Source of the DNA: Musa acuminata AAA Group
Taxonomy: Eukaryota > Streptophyta > Magnoliopsida > Zingiberales > Musaceae
Direction: 5' to 3'
Length of the DNA: 64,000 bases
Assembly: GCF_036884655.1 (NCBI RefSeq)
Contig: NC_088354.1
Coordinates: 12,716,001 to 12,780,000 of the forward strand
This document shows, piece by piece, positions 37,801 through 51,200 of the stretch (the first letter of the stretch is position 1; every line of letters begins with the position of its first letter). The position numbers were made by a program, and so were the translations under genes. Below the pieces are notes generated by a model that was not told the DNA's origin, ran no database searches, and saw only the letters and a list, made by a program, of their open reading frames with translations.

Positions 37801-40143
37801 CTAGTGGAAGATAAATCAACACCAGGAATAAAAGAAGTACCTACAATCAGGAAAGCCTTCATAAAGCTATATTTTTGCTGGTAGTATAGCTCCAAAAAAT
37901 GATTTAAATGAGCTGAAACAGAAAGGAGAAAAGAGGCAAAATGAGATTTCAAGATCATTGAAAGAAGAAATGCTTTTATTACATGGAAGTTGGAATGGAC
38001 AATCATAGAAATACCATGTCTAGAACTTTTAAGAGTTCGTTTATCCTAAGAATCATGCACAAAATAAAACAGTACATAAATTTAGAGCTGCATGCATAAC
38101 AAAATTTCCTGAATGACCACTTGCTATTATCATATTCAACACAAAAGAAAGGACAGAAACATGGAAAGTAGCAACACTAAAGAGATTAGCATCTACCTAA
38201 ACTAAAGAAAATTGGACTGAGAAATACAATACTATAAGTTCCAAATCCTCCACAAAGAAGCAATGGTATCATACAGGCCCTGAAAACAAGCTCTTCAGTG
38301 ATTGGTGCCTGCCCATAGAAGTTAATTATCAGTTTATCCCAAGTGAAAAAATAATACCACACTTTTAAACAAAGGCAAAGGAAGAAATAAAATGTATGCA
38401 TGTGACTAGTAAACTATAAAACAGAAATTTCAAAACAAATTTGATGTTTATGCATATGTCCAGATCATTGATCGATTGATCCTTGCAGATTTTATATGTC
38501 TTTAATTCTTCAAGTTCATATTTGCGTAGAGGTCCTCTTCCCTTGTTGACCTTCATACTTCAAATAAGTTGCCCTGGCTCTTAAGATAATCAAGCTTTTC
38601 ATTTATGCTTTTCCTTATTTTAACGTATCATTTGTACTTATATTATCTAATTGTTTGTCAAACATTCCTTTGCACTTTGTTATTTTAGGCTACCCTATAC
38701 CTCGTCCCAGGCACTTCTGATCTTCTCGATGGCACTTTTGAGTTCAGAAGTATTTTTTTAGTTTTAACTGCATTGAGTTTCAAGATCTACTTTGCACGAC
38801 TCAAAGGACAATGACGATTGTTTGATAGATCTACTTTTGACATCATATGATGTAGAATAATTTAACATGGTATGGAAAATAGGAGAGATACGTAGGATAA
38901 ATGACGGGAAGCTGCCTTTTATCCTCCAGTAAACAAAACTAGATAAGGCCTGCTACAATCAAGCAATTAATTCCTCACTGAACGAAGTTGGCATATAATG
39001 GGTTTATGTATACACATTGAAAGTCAAACGCTATTTCTACTTGTTCTCCTTTTGAATAAATTTTAGTCATGTTGGAACTCCTTTCCTTGATAATCAAGGG
39101 CTCCAAGAAGAGAAAAGTACAAAATAGGACACTATCCACTGACTTTTTTTAACCCCTAAATCAATTCTGAGTTGCCTCTAAAACTAAATATATCAATACA
39201 ACAAAACTTAATAAAAAAAACAAAGAACCATTCTAACTTAACTAGACTCAAATCTCAAACTATACCGAACATGACCCGGCTTGCATCACAAGAATATACG
39301 TTCATTTACTTTATATATACATATATACACACACATAAGTAAAAGCCAGAACACATATTTTCTATTTTAGACCGAGAGAAAGGTGGAGACAGTCAACTAA
39401 AACCCTGGTGCAACAATGGATACATGCTAGGAAGCATTAAAATCCAGAAGTAAAGCCCTTACCACCACATAGTTACGCCAAGCCATAACATTCCGCGCGT
39501 ATGCACAGACCCAATCTTTACATCTACGCCCATAAATTCCAACACTGCAGAAAGAATTTTCTCTACCTTCATCTTTCCATCTACTGACAAGCTTCCATGA
39601 CTTTGAAACGAATGACCCGGCATATATCAAGGATGTCAGTAGGATAGGAAAGACCGCAGCTTGCCACTGCACAATCCGCTCCCATCATTAGGAAATTTCA
39701 TCCGCATAGAAACCCTACAAGCGCCGCAGCTCGATAACTTACCAAGTGGTCGCGCCTGATCCCAAGAACACCCAGAATAGTTGGAAAATCGTCGAGTCTC
39801 CCAAGCTACTAAAAGAATTGGAGTCAGATTCGCGTTTATTGAAACGAGGTTGGAGGAGGAGATGGAAAGATAGGCGGCTTACTCCGAGGAGGAAGAGGCA
39901 GGAGATTACAGAGACTGCAGAGGAGACGACAGCGCAGGCGAACCGCCGGATCATGAAGCTTTCGAGCGAGGCCGGTGGAGGAAGGCGAAGGATTAGGGCA
40001 GGAGAGTAGAGTATCGCGACGTAGAAGAATGCCATGGCCGCACACGCGGTCACCGCCACCCTCCCCGAGATCGGAGCCGTCGCCAGCGCTAAATGATCGG
40101 AGATCCGGGGATTTTCCGATGTGGAGGAGGAGGAGGAAGCCAT
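34873..40143 (-). CDS. RCE1: CaaX prenyl endoprotease RCE1 (FACE2), 8 exons
   Basis: An ER membrane protease that removes the last three residues from prenylated CaaX proteins such as small GTPases. Exons in transcription order: 39883-40143, 39743-39805, 39463-39666, 38197-38308, 37841-37912, 37624-37686, 37039-37119 and 34873-35006. All junctions are GT-AG with matching phase and give 329 residues (Arabidopsis FACE2 is about 311). Several hydrophobic segments are visible. Catalytic motifs are intact: Glu181-Glu182 with Arg186 (APITEELVFRACMIPLLL), His215 (SLAHLNHF), His268 and Asn272 (AHIFCNVMGLPVL). The C-terminus ends CRCWHRYCGWS, close to the plant family's usual ending. The start at 40143 (MASSSSST) is the ATG closest to the conserved region; in-frame ATGs at 40170 and 40275 would extend it. 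Intron 7 (2 kb) and intron 3 (1.15 kb) are the longest. Confidence 0.92.
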
Positions 40144-40536
40144 GGCCGTGGATGGGAATGAGGACGGCATCGGTAGCTTCCCACACGGAGGCGGAAAAGC
40201 AGCCTCCGCTTTTGTATGTTTTCTTTCTTTATTTGTATTCCCTTTAAATGATTTCAATCTTTTAATATATAGCATAAAAAAATAAAAATAATAGAATATT
40301 TATATTAACAACGTTTTTTTTGCACTATTTAAAGCCTTATTTAAACAACTTATAATATTTCAAAAATATACTTTTAGAGATATACGTAATTTGCATTAAT
40401 ATTGTATAAATAATTATTTGTTTAATTATTATGATAAGGTCTTAATACAAAGATAAGTGACGGAGCCCAAAACAGAGGCACTTCTTTTGGACCTCGCTCG
40501 CTGCTTCGTCCTCGTCTGGTCCGAAGTTATCCACAC
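40144..40536. promoter_or_regulatory. Shared intergenic promoter between RCE1 and BASS4
   Basis: The two start codons face away from each other across only 393 bp. The middle is AT-rich and the edges GC-rich, with no obvious single TATA box. Both genes' 5' UTRs and core promoters must fit here, so regulation in common is possible but not shown. Confidence 0.7.
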
Positions 40537-42234
40537 ATGGCAGTGGCAGTTGCAGTTGCTCAACGGAACCTCGCTCGCTGGCCTCCGGCGGTCGCATCGA
40601 CCGCCGCTCCTCGTCCTCGGACCTCCCCGTTTTCTGCTAATACCATCAGATTCTCCGCCAGTTTTATCGTTCCGATCGTTTATCCGCCGCTTTTCGCCGA
40701 GCCCCGCCCTGTTCTCCGGCTTGCGAGGGCCGTCGGAGGATTCGATCAGGTTTACTACTCTCCTATTGATGATTCTAAGTGCGGTAGTCCACTTACATTT
40801 AATTTCGGATGAAAACCCATCGATCCGTAGTCTTAAAATTTCTTGTTTCTCTGTGATCCGGTGGAGATATGTGTGTTCTTTTTAGGGCTTAGGTCTTATC
40901 TTATGTGCATATGAATGCGCTTGAATAATGGAATAGAAGTCTGAAATGTGCATATCTTGCGCTATCTTAGTAAACAAGGAATAGTCACGTTTCAGGTAGG
41001 CGGTAGTGGAAACCAAAGCTCCGAGGATTCAGTTTCTCAGAAGGCATCTACCTGGGCTGAGTCGTTGTTGGACTTTGTGGCAACCAATTTCCTTCCTCTA
41101 GGTAGATCCTTTTACCAGCTATGCTTGGTTGTTGATATACTGCTCCTCGATCGCTACAGTTGGACTTCCTTTCTTTATCTTTGAAATATAAAGGTCCTGA
41201 TTTATTTTCTGTAGAATTAGTTTGTCCACTTGTTTATTACTTCAAAGCATTGTAAATTAAGACAGCGGTTCAACAAATGGGAGCATTCAAATGAAAATCA
41301 GGATAATTCTCATTTTGAAATAGTAGTGTTTTTTTTCTGCTTTGAACTAATCTACATAAAGTACGGACAGAAAATTTGACTCATATTGCACTTATTCAAA
41401 GGATCAAAGAATTATTGGACTGTCCGAGATAAGTATCATTCTACTTTTGGTCTTTGTATCATTTTTTATGTGTCTTGTGTTGATTTGGCTTTTTAAGTTG
41501 GTATTAGGTGTCGTTTTGAATTGTCTCTGCTATCTTTATCAAAAGTGATCATTCTAATTTCTTTCTTCTTTTTTCCTTTCTGTCAGCTCTTCTTTCTGGG
41601 ATAGCTCTAGGACTTGTAAATCCAACTCCTGGTTGTCTCGCCCACAAACTCTCTTTGTCAAGATTTAGTACCTGTGGGATATTCTTTATCTCAGGTGAGT
41701 TTAATGACCACCCTTGTTCTTTTCTTTTTAAACTCTATAGGCACCGTGCTTCTTGATTGTCTTGTTCTAATATAGGGATCATGTTGCACAGTAGAGAGCT
41801 TGGTGCAGCTGTAGAAGCTTGGCCTGCAGGTCTTTTTGGGCTTGTATGATCTCAATTTTCTTTTACATCTTGCCAAGGATTAAACTTCTTGATTTTAGTT
41901 TGACTTTTGATTTTCAACTACTAGCAAAATCTGCACCTTATGATCTCAGTGGAACAGATGATACTTATGTTTAATATGTGAATGAGAAATGTGACAAGAC
42001 AATAGTCATTAAAAAATATGAAAAATGCCCCTTTCTATAATCATGATCATCATCATCATCATATCATTGGATATTTAAACCCTGCACTCACCTGGTCTGC
42101 ATCTAGCTTGATACCCTTCATTAGACAGCATAGTTTCTTAGGGAGCAGGATTTTGAACCACTATCCAATTATTGAGGTTTTGTTATGCTTATGGTGCTAC
42201 AGAATTAATCAACCACCATTACTAACTAACTAAC

Positions 42235-42298
<64 letters not shown>

Positions 42299-45200
42299 CA
42301 AAGTTTGTGTCTCTGGTTTGGAGCAACTTTTAAAGATAGAAATATCTGAAATAAGATGAGTTGAATCTCAAGGGTACTTCAGTAATTTTTTGGATCTCTG
42401 CCATCTTTCAAGACAAATTAGAATAACATATTGTGTTGTCATTTAGTTTGTCTTGTCTTTGTATGACCCATATGTCTTGCTCGATAGACCTAACCTATAA
42501 TGTTGTGACTTAGGCAGCAGGGTTTTGAACCAATATCCAATTATCAAGGTTTGTGCTGACAGTGCTACCAGAATAAATTAACATTACCTTTCCACATGAA
42601 AGAGTAGAGGTGATCGGTTTTTAGAGTCCCAAATCAAGGCACAGTTAAATATGTGAAAACTTATAAGTTTGTCCTTTTAGTTAATTATCACCAACATACA
42701 AAGATAGGAATATCTAAAATAAGATGAGTTTCATCCCAGGAATTTCTTCATAAACTCTAGGAGCTATGATCTCTTTTTTCTGAGTATGCTACAATGAAGC
42801 TCCATAATGTTCGTACCTATTGTGTCTGCACTGATATACTCTTTATGTTTGTCCTCAGCTAAGGTCTTTCTTTTAAACCGGGTCTTATTATCAGCTATTG
42901 ATCATTTGGCATTGGCACAAATATTGTATGTTGGTTATTGCCTATGGACATATGGTTAGTAATATTTGCCTTGTTAAGCAAATTTATTGTTTATGTTGTA
43001 TAGATAGGTAACAAACTTCTCAAACAAGAGATATATATTACTAATTTCTACAGTGGGAGAAACATACACATATAAAATGACAGATTACTTGCCCAGAGTG
43101 ACCAATCTTTGCTCTACGAATATGCTATTGTTTATTGATTCTGGCTCAAAGGGTCATCTTTGATTTGTTACTCCTTTTTCTGATTGATATTCTTGTCTAG
43201 TGGACTTTTTTTTTTGTCATTTTACCTCCTGTAAGTTCTTTTTTATTGGCTTGCATGTAAAATGAACACAGTAGTAGCACAGAAGTTCCGGGGTTAATTA
43301 TTCAATTGATGAATTGATTCTTGCTTCCAATTTAAGACAAAAAAGGAACCATCACAACTCTGTAGTCATGCCTATATAGTCTTTATTTTCTTTTCTCCAT
43401 AATTCTGATAAACTGTTTCTTGCATCCAATTTAAGACGAAAAAGGAACCATCACAACTCTGTAGTCATGACTATATAGTCTTTATTTTCTTTTCTCCATA
43501 ATTCAAATAAACTAAAATTGTGAATAATTACTTTAGGATTCTGATGGGAAACTTTTATCTTTGGAATGATTTGTCACTTACTTTTTGCTTCTAGTTGTTA
43601 GTCTGCAGCTATTAACTGGCAACTTTTGTTCCATTTCTGGTTTGTTGTTGTAGGGTTCAATTTTGCTGATAACTCCTTTTTTCTCAAGGCTTGTTCTACA
43701 AATTCAGGTCACACCTCATGAACTAATCACTGGTATGTGAGTTTACTACTATAGTTTTTGTTAACCTTATATCGGTTGTCAGATTCTCTTCCTGGTCATT
43801 GACTTTTTACAAGTTCTTGTATTGGTTTCTTTAGTTAATATGTTATGTTACAGGATTGGCTGCCTTTTGCTGCATGCCAACAACCTTGTCAAGTGGAGTT
43901 GCATTAACACAAGTCAGTTCCCCTAATTTAACTCTGCAGTAATTTTGTTCAACCATTATCACAAAGGTCTTGATATGGCATCACAATATGGTACCTAATG
44001 CAGCTTGTTGGTGGTAATTCTGCTCTTGCTCTTGCAATGACAGTGCTCTCTAACTTGCTAGGCATTCTTATTGTGAGTAATGCTCCTCTTTTTTACATAT
44101 CATGATATAGTTTGGGGCCATGCTAATTTATACTCATGCCTAGGATAGCCTTTTACATGAAAGCAGGCACTTCATTCATTATCTTCTTACCATACATAAC
44201 TGAGTTGAACTTCTGAGGTATTCAGGTTACAGAACACTAACTTCTAACTGCTGGTTTTGGTTGATCATTCCTCAAAAACATAACTGGGTATCTACGTCAA
44301 TGAATAAGGAGAAGCATAATTGTTTTTGACTTTTTAGACATAGAGACAACAGAGTGGGTTAAATCGACATACTTAATGTTTTTATGTCAAGATATGCAAG
44401 GGGTTAACCCTGTTGTAAAACAAATAAAATGAAAGGGAGGTAGTAAGTTCACTTTCCAATAACCTGGAAATGGTTTGATTGCATGTACATTATTTGCCTC
44501 TATAAAGACCTCATGATGCAAATTAGAACAATGAACATATTCAATATATGACAAGAAAATACATTTTGCACAAAGATTACACAAACTTAAGACAGATAAC
44601 ATACACACACAAACATATATTTTATGCATTGTAATATATCCTTTTTTTTACTGATTATTGATGGGAGAAGAAAGTTCATGAACTTTTACTTCATCCATGC
44701 AGACGGAGAAATGGGACCTTTAGAGTGCATTATGCATCTTTTACTAGTCAATATGAGATAAACCTTAGATGGAACTTAGTTTACTATTGTTGTTTTAGCA
44801 TCTTCTTTGAGTTATATGCTCATAAACTGCTTCCTTGAAGCTAAATATTCATGGACTGACTTTCAACTTATTAACATCCTAGGTTCCATTTTCACTTTCA
44901 AAATTGATAGGAGCAGGAGCTGGGATATCTGTGCCTACTGCACAATTATTTAAAAGCCTTATTATGATGCTCTTGGTTCCTCTTGTTATAGGGAAGGTAT
45001 GTAAAATGATATATCATGAATGGAAAATAGTGATTAGATTTAATTCATATTGATATTTATTGTGAAAGTGTCTTGAAGGAAAAATTGCTTTTTTTCCTTT
45101 GTATTACTCTTGTAAATTACAACTTGTGGTCTAAACTTAGACCAAGTAAAACTTACTTTCGTACTCAAAAGACTTTCTGCAAGAGGCATCTATATACAAG

Positions 45201-48200
45201 TTGCTTGACATCATGGAACTGAAATGAATTATTTGGGGTTCAGCAACTTATTTCCTTTTAAAAAATAACATCTTTTTGGTAAAATGTCATGGGTAATAAT
45301 TATCAGTTCTTCATGGACTGGTGTTCACAGTCTGATTTAAAAAGCTCACTGTCCAATTTATTGAAATCTGTCTGCGAATGTATCTTGAGCCTGCTACTCT
45401 GCTAAAATAAAATTGCTTCGGAGTGATCTCTGCACCAGCATCTGCAGATGTATATCCAATCCTATTACACCGGAGAGCAATCTGCATTACAGCAGCATGT
45501 AACACATTTTATTTTGAAGTAGCCATTTTAACTAAGAAGCCCTCGATTATATAGTGAAACCTCATCAAAGATCGATGATCATAAATGATCAAGACAGCCA
45601 ATTTATAATATTTGGACAAAGGCTTGTTGTTATTGACTTATTATTGTTGTTATTGGTGCTGTACCATTAGAAATGCCACATATGTCTATCATATATCATG
45701 TGAAGATAACTAGCTATTGCCCCATTCACATCATATCACCAAATGGCATAATCACCTTATACAGCTTCTGTCTTTTGTGAATTTGATCTTCTGGACTTTT
45801 TTACTTGATCAGTTGCTTGTTAATTTTAGATGCTTGATTACTTATAATGTTGAGGATAAGAAAAAAAAGAAACTTATATACTCCAATATTTGCAGGTCAT
45901 TCGTGATTCATCAAAAAGTGAGTACAACATTTATGGCTGTATTCCTTGCACCAGTTTTGATTTGTTGTTTAAAGTTCCCCTCTTAAAAACTTTTCAATAT
46001 CTTATCTTTCTCGAATTAATTGAAATATATAGAAAATATCAACTTTGTAGAACCATTTGGCAAACTTGACTAGTCAAAGGGACTCATGGAAATCCACTTG
46101 AGTTGGTTTTCCTTTAAATCATATACCATTTCAAACTTGACTAAGTTAAAGAATTTTTTTCTTTAACTGAGTTAATATAATATTAAATCAACTTGACTGA
46201 TCCTTAATGACTCTGTTTGAGTGTGCTTTATGTTGACAATATTTTTTATTTAATATAATATGCAGAAACACTAATTTATTAATGTACATAAGAATAAACA
46301 AAAGAATCAGCCCAACTCAGAAGATTAAATGTAGAAACATATAGTAACTTTGGAAGGGGAAACCAAAAATTAACAAAGAACCCCACTAACTCAGAATCAC
46401 GTTCAACATTTAGTCATTTTAAGTTAGACCAAGAACTACAGAGAAAATATGAAAAACAAAGATCTGGAACAATTGTCCTTCCACAGCAATATTCTCTTTT
46501 CACAGGTTTGGCATTATCAAGATCTTCATCTTCTCAGCAAATCAGATATCCCTTTTTGAATGATCACATTTTGCCCATAGTAAAGAAAAAAACCAACAAT
46601 GCTAAGTTCATTATTTCTAATAACAGCAATATGACTCTGATCGCATCCATTTGTCATGTGAGCCCACCTGGAAGGTGTTTTGCTTAAATCTATGCTTCAT
46701 AAGATTTTGCTTAAGTAAATATTTGAAAAGGATTGTTGAACATTAAGGTAGATAAACATTAGCTAGTAGTTAATCATTTAAGCTTCGTGGAAGCTATTTG
46801 CTTCTATGTTCTGCACCTAAGATGGGTGACTAGAATGTTTATCAAAACTTAAAAATGTCATGGTATTTTGTTTTTCAGGTGTGGCAGAATATGTTGATCG
46901 AAATCGGCGGTCTTTCTCAATGATTAGCGCAATACTTCTTGGTCTAGTAAGTCTTTATAATTTGTAAATTCTTGTAGTTTTATATTTGTATCTCCTAGAA
47001 TGCATCCAGTAGAGTGTAAAACTGTTGACTGTAACTTATATTGGTTTATTTAAAAATTAAAGTGGTATTCTCATGAGAGCTCCAAGGACTGTAAGTCACC
47101 TTGGAAGTCTCTTTTACCAATCAGAAGTATGAGAAGAAAGTTCAGAAGAACTAGTGAACCTATGCAATGAATAGCTTACAGCGCTGCTATTTCTTCATAT
47201 ATAAAGAGTAGGTTCTATAGTAGTATTCTCTCTCAAACAAGGATTCAGGAGATGAAAATAACAAAAAAAGACAGCTATTGTTGTCAAGTTAAAAAGAAAA
47301 GGATCTGAACCCAGTTTCGAACTTGATTGGGTGAAATTGCCTAGTTCAAGTGCCAATTCCCAGTCAGACTGATAGATTCCCGATAGTACGAACTGAACTG
47401 ATTGGTCTTTAAAACTGTGCTATCAATATTGGGCCTTTTAAGTAGTCTGGAGGAGTTGATGGAAATACTGATGCAAAATCTTAAGTATTCCAACTAGACT
47501 TATATGTTGAATCTAGTGATAGAAGCTTTCTTAAGGCAGGTGATTCATTTACTTGCTAGATATGTGAAAGATGGGTAAATTAATTTGTATGTAACATGAG
47601 AAAGATATGGGGTAACTACAGATTGCCCTCTATAGTTAGCTATCTTTAGCGTCCTGGTTCCTATACTTTAAAAAGTTACATTGGCATCCGTGTAGTTATG
47701 AAAGTGAAACGATTATGTCCATTTACCTTAACGACGTCAGTTTTTATCGACGAAAACATGAAAATAAATGATAAAAAAGTAATTTTAAGTTCAGTGGTGG
47801 ACGATGTCAATGGCGGATGGCAGCGTCATTGGCGTCGGTGGTGGCAGACCCCACCCCCTATCCCCTTGTCCCTAGCGTTGAGTGATTGCCGCCCTTCGCC
47901 TCCTCGACCACTTCCTCGTCGCTACCCCCTTTGCCTCCCCCTCGTCCTCCCCTTCTCCTTCTCCACCCTCACCCTTGGCATCGATCACGTTCGCCACCTT
48001 TCTTGCTCCCATCCTGTGCATAGCTTCGGCTCGAGAAGATGAAGAAGGTGTCATCTCTCTCGGAGCCCAGCTTCGTTGATGACATACATAGGACCCTATT
48101 CCGCCCCATCCAGCAGGTGGCATTGTCGTCTCCGACTCAGCGTCATAACGAGATATCCGTGATCGGTGCCGGGAATATGGGCATGGCCATCTCCCAGACG

Positions 48201-51200
48201 ATCTTGATGGACGAGCTGGCGCTAGTGGACGCCAAACCCGGCAAGCTGCAGGGGGAGATGTTGGACCTGTAGCACGCCGTGGCCTTTCTCCCATTCACCT
48301 GGATACACGGTGACGATGAACTCGGACATTTGCATCATCACGGCTGGTGCTCGGCAGATCTCGAGAGAGATACGACTGAACCTGCTGCAACACAATCTAG
48401 CGTTGCTCAAGGAGATCGTGCCGCTGCTGGCGAGGTACTTGCCGAGGATGTTGTTGTTGTTGAGGGAACGAGGCCAGGAGACGACGACGGGGCGGAGGGA
48501 GGAATGGCCGTGGATGATGGCGACAACAAAGTTGTCGTGGGAAAGGTGGCGGACGTGCTCGACGGTGGGGGTGAGGGTGGAGAACGAGAAGGGGAGGACG
48601 AGGGGGGAGACAGCTGCTCAACGCCGAGGACAAGGGGGAAGGGGTCCGCTGCCACTGATGCCAGTGGTGTCACCATCTGCCATTGATGTCGTCCACCACC
48701 GAACTTAAAATTACTATTTTACCCTTTATTTTCATGTTTCTGTTGATGTCGTTAGGGTAAATAAGCCTAATCATTTCACTTTTGTAACTATAGAGATGTC
48801 AATGTAGCTTTTTAAAGTATAGGGACCGAAACGCTAAAGGTAACTAATTACAGGAGACAATCTGTAGTTAGCCCGAAAGATACATTGTATATTTGATGGT
48901 GTAGCCTTTAAAAGACAAAAAAAGTGAGAAATGATTATTAAAGCAACAGAGAAAAGATGAGATAACCTTATTGCTTATGTTTCTGCTTTCACTTATGCAT
49001 TTGTAGAAATTTGCATTTAGGTGATTAGTTACAAAAGGCTAAAGTGTCCATATAACAGTATGGTCATGCTTTCTGTTATTCTTTCCTAATTTTTTTTTCT
49101 CCTCAGGTGCCATGGATGCAAGTGAGCAGATCAAGATCTTTGCTCTTAACAGTTAAGCCAGCAATTTTTGCTATTGCAGTTGGCATGGGAATGTATGTTC
49201 TTCACTGACTTATGTTTCACAAATAGTGTGGTGTTTTGTGGCTTTAGATGAATATTTGGTACAATATCCTTGCCATCGCGATAAGGTTACTTGGTCATTG
49301 ATGTCAAGGGCTTGCTTTATGGAAACGGCCTCTGAAATTGGCAAGGGCAATACTGTGTACACTGACCTTTCCGAAACCTTGTATTAGAAGCATCAAGCAC
49401 ACACTGGGCCAACCCTTACAATAGCCTGTTACATATGATCTGATTCTGTCAATAGGAGAAACATCTTTACACTGGTTATGGTTAGGAGATCCATCCTTTA
49501 AAATTTCATTAAGTCATCTTTTTCTTTTATATGTCTAAGACCCTTGTACAACAGTAAGATTGCTCCTTTGCAATCTGGGAGACTAGGGTTTGAGTCGCGA
49601 AACAATCTGTTTAAATATTTAAAGGTACTATGTAGTATATACACATACTCTTCCTGGGCCCCATATTGGCCGAAGCCTCATGCACTAAGTACGTCCTTTT
49701 TATGTCTAAGACCTTTGTATGTGAAACCAGAAATGGCTTTAAATCCTTTATCTTTTATATGCAATAATTGCAACTTTTTTGCAATGATTCTATGCATATG
49801 GCTGACCTATTTGAAAGGGGCATCTCAATTGTTTCATGGAATTTGGAACTTCACATGAACTCAGTCTCATAGAGGAGTCCATGTGAAGTGGTAGATTGAC
49901 AGTGGAAGTATGCCTCTTTAGTCCGTAGTCTGTCAATCTAATTTGAGGGTTAGGTGAGTGTATTTAATTTCCTTCACTTAGATTGATACTGCAGGTGATG
50001 AAAAAGCCTCTCCTAGACTAGTCAGAGCACTTGATAGCCATTATGAACAGTTTTATGATTATATATGAGTTAATTTTAGTTTAAGACATCTGGTTAACAT
50101 ATGAAAATGAAAGGTGATGGGTTGATGAAATTTGCCTATTTCTCATAAATTCAGTGCTCTTGTGCAGTTTCCTACATTTCATTCTGTTGGCATTCAACAC
50201 CATTGCAGTGCGAAGCCTCTCAGTAGTCTCTGGCGGTGACCAATCGGTTTTCTCAAAGAAAGAAAATTTACGAGCTGTCATAATTGTTGCTAGTCAGGTC
50301 AGTTATGTTACTTTTTATGATAACCATTATCTAGCTGCTGTATCATGTGTATTATCTACATATATCTCTTTTAGATTATGTTTGCTAGTACGACAGGGAT
50401 ATGAAATATATTAGCATAAACATATGAACACGTAAACACAATAACAAGCCTTTTTTTCTCTTTCTGTTATAGCAGGTATCAATGACCATAAATATAGAAA
50501 GACAAAAAGTGGAAATGCTTCCAATTTCACTAGCCAAAATGTGATTGTTATTACATTCCATAACTATACTGTCAGTTGGCTTATTGTTGGTCTAAATAAT
50601 GGTGCTGGAACTATGAAATACGTCTGTCATACAGCAAGGAGCTAACAATGGAGCTTCTACTTTAAGCGAACATCAAGTTATCCTGACCTTTTCACCTGCA
50701 CCTGTGTCTAGACAAATGCTTCTGTTTGTATTTTAAATCTCATGTCAAAACACTAAGCTTTCTTCTTATCAATTTGCAATCAAGACTGATGGTGTTACTT
50801 GTATTGGTTCTTAGTGTAAACCCGAATAATTGCTGTCACAGATTAGAGGACAGACACTAACGAAAAGCAAAATGAGAAGGATATTCAGTTTGACCATACC
50901 GCTTTAGTGTTCTTTTACATTCACCTAATTCACACATTTGTGTCATCTCGCAGAAAACACTGCCTGTTTTGGTAGCTGTTGTTGAGCAGCTTCAGGGAGC
51001 ACTTGGTGAGGCTGGATTGTTGGTCCTTCCCTGTGTTGCCTTACACATTAACCAGGTGAGAACTTTAATGGTTCATATTGTCCTTAAGTTCTGCATATGT
51101 TCTGCTGTTGCACGTTTGACGTGACCATCCTACTGCAGATCATCATTGATTCTTTTCTAGTGAATTGGTGGCTAAGGAGGGACCAAATATCTGCAAAATC

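Noticed and set aside
47872..48708. Frames of 132-140 residues in the Pack-MULE
   Set aside because: They cross the inverted repeats and the frameshifted LDH fragment; none preserves the enzyme beyond its N-terminal part.
49549..49612. Possible tRNA gene
   Set aside because: Only scattered promoter-like boxes; no cloverleaf closes, and the target duplication shows it is a SINE.
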